NCBI GenBank assembly: GCA_025937615.1
Contig: JAICRA010000004.1
Location: forward strand, 1 to 15,759
Source of the DNA: Thermomicrobiales bacterium
Lineage (GTDB): Bacteria; Chloroflexota; Chloroflexia; Thermomicrobiales; UBA6265
Direction of reading: 5' to 3'
DNA length: 15,759 bases
Shown here: piece by piece, positions 1-7,695 of the stretch
Layout: the number at the start of each line of letters is the position of its first letter
Position numbering within the stretch: position 1 is the stretch's first letter
Translations under genes and position numbers: made by a program
The notes under the pieces: model-generated
What the model was told of the DNA's origin: nothing
Seen by the model: only the letters and a program-made list of their open reading frames with translations
Databases searched by the model: none

Positions 1-2397
1 CTTAGCTACGCCGTACCCGCGCACATGCGCGATTCCGTTCAAGTGGGTCGGGTGATTTGGGTTCCCCTGCGCGGCAAGCCTGCCCTTGGCGTGATCGCGC
101 GCCTGCACGGTGAAGCGCCGGCGTTCGCCGTCAAGTCGCTGCTCGCCCCTGTCGACCCACCGACGCGGGTTTCGGCCGACCAACTCGATACCGCGCGCTG
201 GTTGGCACGGCAGAGCGCGAGCGGCCTCTACGACGCGCTCTCCCTTTTCCTGCCGCCTGGCGCCTCGCATCGCACGCGGCCCTATCTGCGATTGACCGAG
301 AGTGCCTTCGATCTCAGCCAGTTCACGCCGGCCCAGCGACGGCTGCTCACCCTGCTTGCGGAGCGGGGAGAGACGAGTCTCGAGGCGGCGCGATCCGCGC
401 TTGGCAGCAGCCTGACATCGATCGTGCCCGCGCTCGAGCAGGCCGGCGCCGTGACGACGACCTACCGCGTTAGTGGTCGCTTGCCGAAGCCGCGCAAGGA
501 GCGATGGATTCGCCTCCTCGAGGCGCCCGATGCGGTCGAGCTGAGGAGTGCTCCCGCGCAAGAGGCGATCATCACCGCGTTGCGACGGCGCACGCGTGTG
601 GCGGCTGGGGACGCTGGTGGGTTCGTTCCCGAGGCGGACATTCTGGGTCAATCCGGGTCGAATCGCGGCTCGCTCACCGCACTGATCCGCAAAGGGATCG
701 TCGAGGAAGTGGAGCGGATCCAGGGTCTGCATCTGCCCGTTCCGGATCGCGGTCAGGACCGAGTTCCGGAGCTGACCCCAGCGCAGTCCGTCGCCTGGAC
801 CGCGATCGAACGCGCCCTCCATGCCGAGGACAGCACCCCCTTCCTGCTCTATGGCGTCACCGGCAGCGGGAAGACCGAGCTCTATCTGCGCGCCGCCGCC
901 TGGTGCCTTCGCCACGGAAAATCAGCGCTCGTGCTCGTGCCAGAGATCGCCCTGTCATCCCAGGTCGCCGACCGGTTCGCCTCCCGCTTCGGGGAGCGGG
1001 TGGCGGTACTCCATTCCGGCCTTTCCGACGCGGAGCGCTACGCCGCCTGGCAGGGAATCGCCGCCGGGGACTATCCGGTGGTGGTTGGACCTCGCTCTGC
1101 GCTCTTCGCCCCCGCCCCAGACGTAGGCTTGATCGTCCTCGATGAGGAGCACGACCCGGCCTACAAGCAGGATTCCGTGCCTCGCTATCACGCGCGAGCG
1201 GTTGCCGAGCATCTCGCGCAGTCGATGGGAGCGGTGCTGGTCCTGGGCAGCGCGACGCCTTCCGTCGAAACCTTTTGGCGGTCCCAGCAGGGCGACGTCT
1301 GTTTGCTCGCGCTGCCAGAGCGCGTCGGACCGGAACTGCTGGCAACTGACGGATCGCGCGAAAGCACCGCCCTGGAGCTGCCTCAGGTCAACGTCGTCGA
1401 CATGCGCCTGGAGCTGCACCGTGGCAACACATCGTTATTGAGCGTACCCCTGCAGGAGTTATTGGCCGGCACATTGCGCCGCAAAGAGCAGGCTATTCTG
1501 CTCCTCAACCGGCGCGGCCTGGCGACTGTCGTTCTCTGCCGCGCCTGTGGCACGGTGCTGCAATGTCCGTATTGCGATATTCCCCTCGTCTATCACCAGG
1601 ATCGGGAGCGGCTCGTCTGTCACCGTTGCGACTACCGCGAGGCGCCGCGGCACGCCTGCGCCGCTTGCAGTGGCCCACTCGATTACTTCGGGGCGGGAAC
1701 GCAGCGCGTGGAGGGTGAAGTCCGGCGGCTTTTCCCGGCGGCGCGAGTTCTGCGCTGGGATCAAGATGCCGTCCGCCGCGCCGGCGGTTCGGAACGATTG
1801 CTGCGTCAGGTCGAGCGGGGCGAGACCGACATCGTGGTCGGCACGCAGATGGTCTCCAAGGGGTTCGATCTCCCCCGCGTGACCGCCATCGGAGTCGTCA
1901 ACTCGGACACCGGACTTCATCTCCCTGATTTCCGCTCCGGAGAGCGCACCTTCAGCCTCCTCACCCAGGTTGCTGGTCGAGCCGGCCGGCGCGGACCCGG
2001 ATCACGTGTGGTCGTGCAGAGCTATACACCGGAGCACTACGCGATCCAGGCCGCCTCGCGGCACGACTACGAAGGCTTTTTCACTGAAGAAATCGATTTC
2101 CGTCGCCAGCATCGCTACCCGCCATTCGTCCGGCTGGCGCGCTATCTCTATCGCAACCGCAACGACGCCGCGTGCGCCAGGGCTGCCGACCAGATGGCGC
2201 GCCAGCTCGCCCGTCACGCCCGGGAGCGTGGTGTGTCCATGGACCTGCTGGGTCCCGCCCCCGCCTTCGCCTCACGTGTCCGCGGCGACTACCAGTGGCA
2301 GATCGTTCTCCGCTCGCCAGATCTCGAGTCACTACTGGACGGAATTCCGGTCGATCCGGGCTGGACCGTCGATATCGACCCGCAGAGCCTCCTCTAA
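1..2397 (+). CDS. priA: Primosomal protein N' (replication restart helicase PriA), 5' partial
   Basis: PriA is a 3'-to-5' superfamily 2 DNA helicase that recognises stalled forks and reloads the replisome. The reading frame is open to the first base of the window. The residues before the first ATG (position 25) read LSYAVPAH, which fits the conserved 'Y.VP' strand of the PriA N-terminal DNA-binding domain, so the true start lies upstream and this entry is truncated by a few dozen residues. Counting from base 1, the Walker A motif GVTGSGKT is at about residue 285 and the Walker B motif DEEH at about 381. LGSATPS follows. Four CxxC-type pairs between about 513 and 557 form the two-zinc domain. 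Helicase motifs V and VI (GTQMVSKGFD; QVAGRAGR near 656-662) are intact. The visible 798 residues exceed E. coli PriA (732). The gene ends 106 nt before the lipoprotein gene. The identification is very secure. Confidence 0.97.
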   Translation, partial: LSYAVPAHMRDSVQVGRVIWVPLRGKPALGVIARLHGEAPAFAVKSLLAPVDPPTRVSADQLDTARWLARQSASGLYDALSLFLPPGASHRTRPYLRLTESAFDLSQFTPAQRRLLTLLAERGETSLEAARSALGSSLTSIVPALEQAGAVTTTYRVSGRLPKPRKERWIRLLEAPDAVELRSAPAQEAIITALRRRTRVAAGDAGGFVPEADILGQSGSNRGSLTALIRKGIVEEVERIQGLHLPVPDRGQDRVPELTPAQSVAWTAIERALHAEDSTPFLLYGVTGSGKTELYLRAAAWCLRHGKSALVLVPEIALSSQVADRFASRFGERVAVLHSGLSDAERYAAWQGIAAGDYPVVVGPRSALFAPAPDVGLIVLDEEHDPAYKQDSVPRYHARAVAEHLAQSMGAVLVLGSATPSVETFWRSQQGDVCLLALPERVGPELLATDGSRESTALELPQVNVVDMRLELHRGNTSLLSVPLQELLAGTLRRKEQAILLLNRRGLATVVLCRACGTVLQCPYCDIPLVYHQDRERLVCHRCDYREAPRHACAACSGPLDYFGAGTQRVEGEVRRLFPAARVLRWDQDAVRRAGGSERLLRQVERGETDIVVGTQMVSKGFDLPRVTAIGVVNSDTGLHLPDFRSGERTFSLLTQVAGRAGRRGPGSRVVVQSYTPEHYAIQAASRHDYEGFFTEEIDFRRQHRYPPFVRLARYLYRNRNDAACARAADQMARQLARHARERGVSMDLLGPAPAFASRVRGDYQWQIVLRSPDLESLLDGIPVDPGWTVDIDPQSLL

Positions 2398-2503
2398 CCG
2401 GGTGGCACGAAATCCGCGTGATGAATAGCGTCAGTTGTGCAGTAGACGCCGGAGCCGGCGCGGGCGGGTGCACGGGCAGGCGATGACGGAGGGCTTGGTC
2501 ATT

Positions 2504-2947
2504 ATGGCGCGACGCCGTAAAGAGTGGACATTCAGTCGTGGAGCAGCAGTCGCGCTCATTGCCCTCAGCTTGGTGGCCTGCGGTGAGACTGTAGGTCCAA
2601 CTGATCCCGCCGAGGAGATCACTCCACCTGTGCCACTGTCCCCCACCGCCGGAGAGATCCCGGAAGATACGTTCCAGGCAACAGCGACCATCACCGATGA
2701 GGGCCTGGACCCGGATCGGTTCGCTGCTGAGGTTGGAACGGCTTTCCGACTCGTGGTCGAAGGCAACGGCACGGACCACACCCTGGAAATCCAGGAGCTC
2801 GTGGCCCCGACGACAATCGCGGCGGAGGGGCAGACGACGATCGACTTCACGGTCGTCGGTGACTCAGGTGAGCTGGACATCCTGCTCGACGGCGAGACTG
2901 CCGGGACGTTCGAGCGGCAGGGCGCCGGCGGCATCACTGATAGCTAG
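2504..2947 (+). CDS. Small secreted lipoprotein with a cupredoxin-like domain, function unknown
   Basis: I recognise no named family. The ATG at 2504 is chosen because GGAGGG (2488-2493) lies 10 nt upstream and because it gives a clean lipoprotein signal: a basic start MARRRK, a hydrophobic core, and lipobox LVAC with C26 as the lipidated residue. In-frame ATGs at 2435 and 2483 would bury this signal. A short acidic and proline-rich linker (about 27-55) precedes a beta-rich domain (about 56-140). Its pattern, P..F.AEVGTAFRLVVEGNGTDHTLEI followed by a glycine turn and alternating hydrophobics, resembles the cupredoxin fold. H92 is the only histidine, and the mature protein has no second Cys and no Met, so a type 1 copper site cannot be built. 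The protein is 147 aa and probably membrane-anchored outside the cell. It sits alone between priA and def, so the context gives no hint of its job. Confidence 0.75.
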   Translation: MARRRKEWTFSRGAAVALIALSLVACGETVGPTDPAEEITPPVPLSPTAGEIPEDTFQATATITDEGLDPDRFAAEVGTAFRLVVEGNGTDHTLEIQELVAPTTIAAEGQTTIDFTVVGDSGELDILLDGETAGTFERQGAGGITDS

Positions 2948-3001
2948 CCACGGGTGCGTCACGGCGGCGATCAGCCCTCTCCGGCCTTTCTCGGTCGGTA
3001 G

Positions 3002-3031
3002 TTGAGACGACGACCCGCACTGGCCGATACT
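3002..3031 (+). promoter_or_regulatory. Possible sigma-70-type promoter for def
   Basis: TTGAGA (3002-3007, 5 of 6 to the -35 consensus) and GATACT (3026-3031, 4 of 6 to the -10 consensus) are separated by 18 nt. They lie 53 nt before the def start, in the 137-nt gap after the lipoprotein gene. This is a pattern match only. Confidence 0.35.
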
Positions 3032-3084
3032 CTCTCTTAGCTGGCGGATGTCGCCATGGCTCGCAAGCGGAGTTCGGTCAACTC

Positions 3085-3615
3085 ATGGCGCTTCTCGAAA
3101 TACTGCTCGAAGGGGACCCGCGACTGCGGCAGAAGGCGCTGCGGATTCGCAGCGTAGACGAGACCCTGCGTCGTCTTGCCGAGGATATGTACGAGACGAT
3201 GCTGGCCGCGCCCGGAGTGGGACTGGCGGCGCCACAAGTCGGTGTAATGCGCCGGTTGATCTGGGTCCACGTGCCGGAGAACTTCCACGACGAAGGCGGC
3301 CCGGAGCTCTCTATTCCGCTGGTCAACCCCGAGATCGTCAAGGCGAGCGGGCGGATCCTCGGTTACGAGGGGTGCTTGAGTATTCCTGGGTGGACCGGAG
3401 AAGTGCCGCGTGCCGAGACAGTGACGGTCAAGGGGATGGGACTTGACAACCGGCCTCTGCGCATCAAGGCTCGTGGCTGGGGTGCACGCGTCCTTCAACA
3501 CGAGATCGACCATCTCGATGGAATCCTCTTCATCGATCGCGTCGAAGATAAATCGACCATCGTGCAGGTTCCCGACGATGAGCCGTTAGAGGGTCCGGTC
3601 GAAGCGGCCGACTAG
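3085..3615 (+). CDS. def: Peptide deformylase
   Basis: Peptide deformylase is a metalloenzyme that removes the formyl group from the initiator methionine of nascent proteins in the cytoplasm. All three family motifs are present: GVGLAAPQ (44-51), EGCLS with metal ligand C97, and HEIDH with ligands H139 and H143 and catalytic E140. The 176-aa length is normal. The start gives MALLEIL..GDPRLR, the classic deformylase opening. GGAG at 3069-3072 is a somewhat distant (12-nt) ribosome-binding site. The usual partner fmt is not in this window. def follows priA with only the lipoprotein gene between, an echo of the priA-def-fmt order of many bacteria. It converges on gmk with just 8 nt between stop codons and no visible terminator. 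Confidence 0.97.
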   Translation: MALLEILLEGDPRLRQKALRIRSVDETLRRLAEDMYETMLAAPGVGLAAPQVGVMRRLIWVHVPENFHDEGGPELSIPLVNPEIVKASGRILGYEGCLSIPGWTGEVPRAETVTVKGMGLDNRPLRIKARGWGARVLQHEIDHLDGILFIDRVEDKSTIVQVPDDEPLEGPVEAAD

Positions 3616-3623
3616 CCGCCGCG

Positions 3624-4376
3624 TTAGAGGTGGATCTCTTCCTGGTTGGTCCGGCACGACTCGGCGCGAACGATGGCGGCAATCTCACCTAAGGCGTCTT
3701 CGATCCGGTCCTGCTTGTTGAACACGACATAGTCGAAGCTGGAGGCTGAAGCAAGCTCGTGCGTGGCGGTCGCAAATCGGGTCATCAGCTCCGCCGGATC
3801 GTCGGTCTTACGATGCTTGAGCCGCTGCAGCAGTGTTGACGCGGACTCGGGCGACAGGAAGATGGAGACCGCGCCAGGCACGATGCGTTCGATCTCGGCA
3901 GCGCCCTGGACATCGACCTTGACGAAGACGTCCTGACCTCGCGCCAACGCCGCCCGCACCGGCCCCTTCAACACACCATAGAGGTTGCCATAGACGGTGG
4001 CCGACTCGAGAAATTCTCCCTCCGCAAGCCGCGCTCGGAAATCAACCTCGTCCAGAAAAAAGTAGTGAACACCGTCGATCTCACCAGGGCGACGCTCGCG
4101 GGTCGTGGCCGTGACCGCAAAAAACGCTTCCGGAAAGCGCTCCCGAAGCTGCTCGATGACGGCATCCTTGCCGACCCCGGATGGTCCAGAGATGATAAAA
4201 ACCCGCGGACGGCGGAACGCCCGCAGGTCACCGATAAGGTCGTCAGCATCTTCGCCGAGATGATCGCCCGCGACCGGCTTGATGCTCGCGACCTGTCGAT
4301 CTGATCTCGAGTCCGCAGTTCGCTCACCCGGCTCAAGTTCGACGACGGCGCTACCCTCAGACCCGGTCTTCGTCAC
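3624..4376 (-). CDS. gmk: Guanylate kinase
   Basis: Gmk phosphorylates GMP to GDP using ATP, a step of guanine nucleotide supply. The core follows the family from about residue 57: P-loop GPSGVGKD (64-71), VTATTRERRPGEIDGVHY (GMP-binding segment), GEFLESA, DVQGA, and a C-terminal part with LKHR and FDYVVFN. Two features are unusual. The P-loop lacks the Ser/Thr normally following Lys and has Asp71 instead. An acidic, poorly conserved extension of about 55 residues precedes the core, making 250 aa versus about 205 usually. GTG at 4376 is the only ATG/GTG/TTG start in this frame before an upstream stop, so the extension cannot easily be trimmed; its ribosome-binding site is weak. The gene diverges from rqcH across 49 nt and converges with def. 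Confidence 0.94.
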   Translation of the reverse strand: MTKTGSEGSAVVELEPGERTADSRSDRQVASIKPVAGDHLGEDADDLIGDLRAFRRPRVFIISGPSGVGKDAVIEQLRERFPEAFFAVTATTRERRPGEIDGVHYFFLDEVDFRARLAEGEFLESATVYGNLYGVLKGPVRAALARGQDVFVKVDVQGAAEIERIVPGAVSIFLSPESASTLLQRLKHRKTDDPAELMTRFATATHELASASSFDYVVFNKQDRIEDALGEIAAIVRAESCRTNQEEIHL

Positions 4377-4425
4377 GCACGTCCACTTTCCGGGCCATGG
4401 GGGCCGATTCGCGAAAGGTTGTTCT

Positions 4426-6297
4426 GTGCCCGATCCCTATGATGTCCTCACCATCGCGGCTATCGCCGACGAATTGAGCGCGATCATCGGCAACGGCCGT
4501 ATCCAGCGTATCGGCTTGCTCGATCAGCGCACGATCGGCGCCGAGATCTATGCGGGTGGTCAACGTCATCACATGATTGCCAGCGCGAACGACCGCCAGC
4601 CGCGACTCCGGCTCGCGCCAGAGATGCCATCGCTCGACCCGGCCCTGATCACCCCGTTTGGACTCCTCCTCCGCAAGCACACCCGCGGCGGAATCATCCT
4701 TGGCATCGACCAACCGCCGTTGGAACGGCTGGTGCGGCTCAGTATAGCCAAGCGTCAGTCGCCCCTCAAAACCGGGCGGAACGCCGGAGAATCGGATGTG
4801 CCCGAGTTCGACGCTGGTGAAGATGATGAACTTGATGAACTTCACGAGTCCCGGGAGGGAGTGGCGTTGAGCCACATCACTCTTTACGTCGAGTTGATGG
4901 GACGGCACTCGAACCTGATCCTGGTCGATGACGGCGGTCGCGTCATGGAGAGCGCGAAGCGGGTGACGCGGGACATGAGCCGCGTGCGGCCGATCCTCCC
5001 GCGTCTGCCCTATGTTCCACCGCCGCCTCCGGACCGACTCGATCCGGACAGCATCACGCCGGCCGTCGCCGCCCGGCTGCTCGAAACAGTACCGCCCGAT
5101 ACCGCGCTTGCGCGGGCCCTGATCAATGCCTTTCACGGCATCAGTCCGGTCATGGCCCGCGAGATCGTGTTCCAAACGACAGGATCGATCGAGGCTCACG
5201 CCGGTGATCTGGACGAGCAGAGCGCGGCCGCGCTGGCGCGCAATACATTGGCGTTGCTGGAGCCGCTACGGACGACGGTCTGGAGCCCTCAGGTCTATCA
5301 CGAGCGGGCGCAAATCGATCCGGGCGAGGTGGTCGCGTGCTCTCCGATCCTCATGACCCACCTCGCCGCAAAGTACGACGTCACCCTGGTCGAGAGCATG
5401 TCGGAGGCGCTCGCCCTGGCGGAGGCGGGCGCCGATCGCCTCAGTCCGGCGCGGCACGCTCAACGCCGCCAGCGTCTACTCGACGCGGTGGCCGCGGCGC
5501 GGGAGAAGGCAGAACGCCGGATAGCGGCGCTGGCGACCGAATCGGCGCGCGCCGCTGAGGCGGAGCGGCTCAAGACGGCGGGTGAGTTGATCTACGCCCA
5601 TCTCTGGCAGATCGCGCCCGGTCAGACATCGCTCGACGTCGACGGCGAATCCATTCCGCTCAATCCAGGTCTGACCGCCAACGAAAACGCCCAGGGCTAC
5701 TTCGAGCGCTACCGCAAGGCGCAGAGCGCGGAGGCACAACTCCCGGGGTTGGTCGAGGAGAGCCGGGCAGAGATCGCCTATCTCGATCAGCTGGCAACAT
5801 TGATCGAGCAGGCGCCGGGATTCTCTGAGCTAGAGGCCCTGGCTGCGGAATGGGCGGACGTAGCGGAACCGGACACGGCATCGCGGAGAAGGAAGCCGTC
5901 AGCTCCACGCCGGCCGCGGGCGCTCGTCGACGCCGACGGGAACAGCGTCTACGTCGGCCGCAGTGGCCGCCAGAACGAGCTCGTCACCTTCGGCATCGCC
6001 GGTCCGGACGACTCCTGGCTGCACGCACGCGGCGTCGGCGGCTCGCACGTGGTCATCCGCTGGCGATTCCCTGACAACCCGGAAGCCCCCGAGACGGTCG
6101 AGGCGGCTGCCGCCCTTGCCGCCTGGTACAGCGCGGCGCGCGAGAGTGGCCGCGTCGAGGTCGATATCGCGCGGCGGCGCCATGTGCGCAAAATCAAAGG
6201 CGCCCGACCCGGGATGGTCACCTACCGCAACGAGCGAACGATCCGGGTTCAGCCTGCGCCCGAAGAGCGCCTGCGCCACATTCTGTCAGACCGATGA
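4426..6297 (+). CDS. rqcH: Ribosome quality control protein RqcH (NFACT / Rqc2 family)
   Basis: RqcH binds stalled 50S subunits carrying peptidyl-tRNA and recruits tRNA-Ala to add C-terminal alanine tails that mark the peptide for degradation. Older annotations call it fibronectin-binding protein. GTG at 4426 is preferred over the ATG at 4279: AAAGG (4414-4418) lies 7 nt upstream, VPDPYDVLTIAAIADEL is a typical NFACT opening, and the longer form would overlap the divergent gmk start. The protein is 623 aa. NFACT-N contains LLLRKH (80-85) and ELMGRHSNLIL (156-166). A helical/coiled-coil middle runs about 345-465. NFACT-R (about 495-615) has YVGRSGRQNE and WLHARGVGGSHV. The conserved Asp-Arg pair needed for tailing appears here as E100-R101. 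An acidic insert occupies about 121-144. The 3' end overlaps the corC-like gene by 12 bp. Confidence 0.93.
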   Translation: MPDPYDVLTIAAIADELSAIIGNGRIQRIGLLDQRTIGAEIYAGGQRHHMIASANDRQPRLRLAPEMPSLDPALITPFGLLLRKHTRGGIILGIDQPPLERLVRLSIAKRQSPLKTGRNAGESDVPEFDAGEDDELDELHESREGVALSHITLYVELMGRHSNLILVDDGGRVMESAKRVTRDMSRVRPILPRLPYVPPPPPDRLDPDSITPAVAARLLETVPPDTALARALINAFHGISPVMAREIVFQTTGSIEAHAGDLDEQSAAALARNTLALLEPLRTTVWSPQVYHERAQIDPGEVVACSPILMTHLAAKYDVTLVESMSEALALAEAGADRLSPARHAQRRQRLLDAVAAAREKAERRIAALATESARAAEAERLKTAGELIYAHLWQIAPGQTSLDVDGESIPLNPGLTANENAQGYFERYRKAQSAEAQLPGLVEESRAEIAYLDQLATLIEQAPGFSELEALAAEWADVAEPDTASRRRKPSAPRRPRALVDADGNSVYVGRSGRQNELVTFGIAGPDDSWLHARGVGGSHVVIRWRFPDNPEAPETVEAAAALAAWYSAARESGRVEVDIARRRHVRKIKGARPGMVTYRNERTIRVQPAPEERLRHILSDR

Positions 6298-7608
6298 CTC
6301 AACACTGGTCGCCGCATTATCCGTGCCCGTCGTCACCAGCACTCGATCGACCCGGCGGCCATCCATGTCGACGACCTCGAAGCGATGTCCGCTCCAATCG
6401 GTGATGTCGCCGACGTTCGGGATTCGCTCCAGACGCGACATCAGGAATCCTCCCAGAGTCTCATAATCGCCGTTCTCTTCACCCGGGAGTGGGTCGTCGA
6501 TCTCGAGGACGTCCCGCACTTCGTGCACCGGTAACGCGCCATCGAGCAACCAGGAGCCATCATCCCGCCGCACGACCTCCCCGCTCCGTTCCTGGGAAAC
6601 CGCCAGATCCCCGGTGATGGCTTCCATGAGATCATGTAGAGAGACCAGCCCCTGAATACCGCCATATTCGTCGACGACCATCGCCGCGTTGCTCGCTCGG
6701 TCGCGGAAGCGCTGCAACACCTCCAACGCGGGCATTGACTCAGGAACGATCAGGGCTGGCTCCGTCAACGCACGTAGATCGATGGGGTTGCCGCTGAGCG
6801 ACGCAGCCCACAATGACTTGACCGGTACCATCCCCAGCAGCCGATCAAGATCACCCTCATAGACCGGGAAGACCTGATGCGGCGACTCGGCCATCTTGCG
6901 GAAGTTCTCGTCCAAGGGATCGTCGACGTCGAGGGCGACAAGTCGATACCGTGGTGTCATCAGCTCGCGAGCTTCGCGATCTCCAAGGTCGAAGATTCCT
7001 TCGACCATCTCGTGTTCGGCCGGGTCGAACACTCCGGCAGCCGCACCCTCCTGCAGCAGGATTTCGATCTCCTCTTCGGTGATAGGCGGGTCACCGGCGT
7101 GGCGCACACCAAGAAGTCGCAGAATGAACTCGGACGAAGCCCCGAGAAACGTAACGATAGGAGCCGCGATTCTGGAAAGGAAGTTCATTGGCTGGGCGAT
7201 CGCCATGGCGATCCGCTCCGGGTTTTGCAGCGCCAGGCGCTTCGGCACGAGCTCCCCGATGAGCAGCGAGAGGTAGGTCACGAGGCCGACGACAAAGACC
7301 ACCGCGATCGACTGGCTATACGGGGCGAGTGCCGGAACGCGGGCCAGATAATGCGCCACGGGATCGGACAGCGTCGCGCCACCGTAGAACCCTGTCACGA
7401 TGCCAATCAGGGTGATGCCGATTTGAACGGTCGCCAGAAATCGATTTGGATGCTCGGCCAGCCGTAGCGCAACCGCGGCGCGGTCGTCGCCTTCTTCCGC
7501 CCACTGCTGCAGCCGGGTCTTACGTGCCGACGCAATTGCCAGCTCGGACATGGCGAACACGCCATTGAGCAGAAAGAGGATGAAGAGCAAGACGATATCG
7601 AGCGCCAC
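6286..7608 (-). CDS. CNNM/CorC (hemolysin C-like) membrane protein with CBS pair
   Basis: This is an integral membrane protein of the DUF21/CNNM family, often annotated as hemolysin or magnesium/cobalt efflux protein and now linked to Mg2+ transport in several bacteria. The specific ion here is inference. The 440 residues show the DUF21 transmembrane domain (about 1-190) with MSELAIASARKTRLQ, NRFLATVQIGITLIG and GELVPKRLAL. A CBS-domain pair follows (about 217-340), beginning MTPRYRLVALD and including VVDEYGGIQGLVSLHDLMEAITGDL, the nucleotide-sensing module. A C-terminal CorC_HlyC domain (about 355-430) contains DYETLGGFLMSRLERIPNVGD. GTG at 7608 is the start, with AAGGA 7 nt upstream. It is the last gene of the long - strand run and is separated from tatC by a strong hairpin. 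Its stop lies inside the end of the convergent rqcH. Confidence 0.93.
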   Translation of the reverse strand: MALDIVLLFILFLLNGVFAMSELAIASARKTRLQQWAEEGDDRAAVALRLAEHPNRFLATVQIGITLIGIVTGFYGGATLSDPVAHYLARVPALAPYSQSIAVVFVVGLVTYLSLLIGELVPKRLALQNPERIAMAIAQPMNFLSRIAAPIVTFLGASSEFILRLLGVRHAGDPPITEEEIEILLQEGAAAGVFDPAEHEMVEGIFDLGDREARELMTPRYRLVALDVDDPLDENFRKMAESPHQVFPVYEGDLDRLLGMVPVKSLWAASLSGNPIDLRALTEPALIVPESMPALEVLQRFRDRASNAAMVVDEYGGIQGLVSLHDLMEAITGDLAVSQERSGEVVRRDDGSWLLDGALPVHEVRDVLEIDDPLPGEENGDYETLGGFLMSRLERIPNVGDITDWSGHRFEVVDMDGRRVDRVLVTTGTDNAATSVESSV

Positions 7609-7639
7609 GTCAGGTTCCTTGCCCGGAGGTTAACGCACG

Positions 7640-7668
7640 TCCGGCGCGCCAGGTCCTGGCGCGCCGGA
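7640..7668 (-). terminator. Strong GC-rich stem-loop between tatC and the corC-like gene
   Basis: Two perfect 14-nt arms (7640-7653 and 7655-7668) flank a single base, and each contains the 8-bp palindrome GGCGCGCC. The hairpin starts 28 nt downstream of the tatC stop and ends 32 nt before the corC-like start. No U-tract follows on the - strand, so it is not a textbook intrinsic terminator. It may attenuate transcription, stabilise the upstream mRNA, or be a protein-binding site. Confidence 0.45.
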
Positions 7669-7695
7669 ATTCATGCAAGATCGATGCGAGCGGTT

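Noticed and set aside
2440..2475. Small GC hairpin (CGCCGG/CCGGCG) after priA as a terminator
   Set aside because: The stem is only 5-6 bp with no T-run, and such pairs are common in this base composition.
2081..2779. 232-codon open frame on the - strand across the priA end and the lipoprotein gene
   Set aside because: It crosses two real + strand genes in antisense and shows no family motif.
4357..5199. 280-codon open frame on the - strand opposite rqcH
   Set aside because: Antisense to the well-supported NFACT-N region; no recognisable motif.
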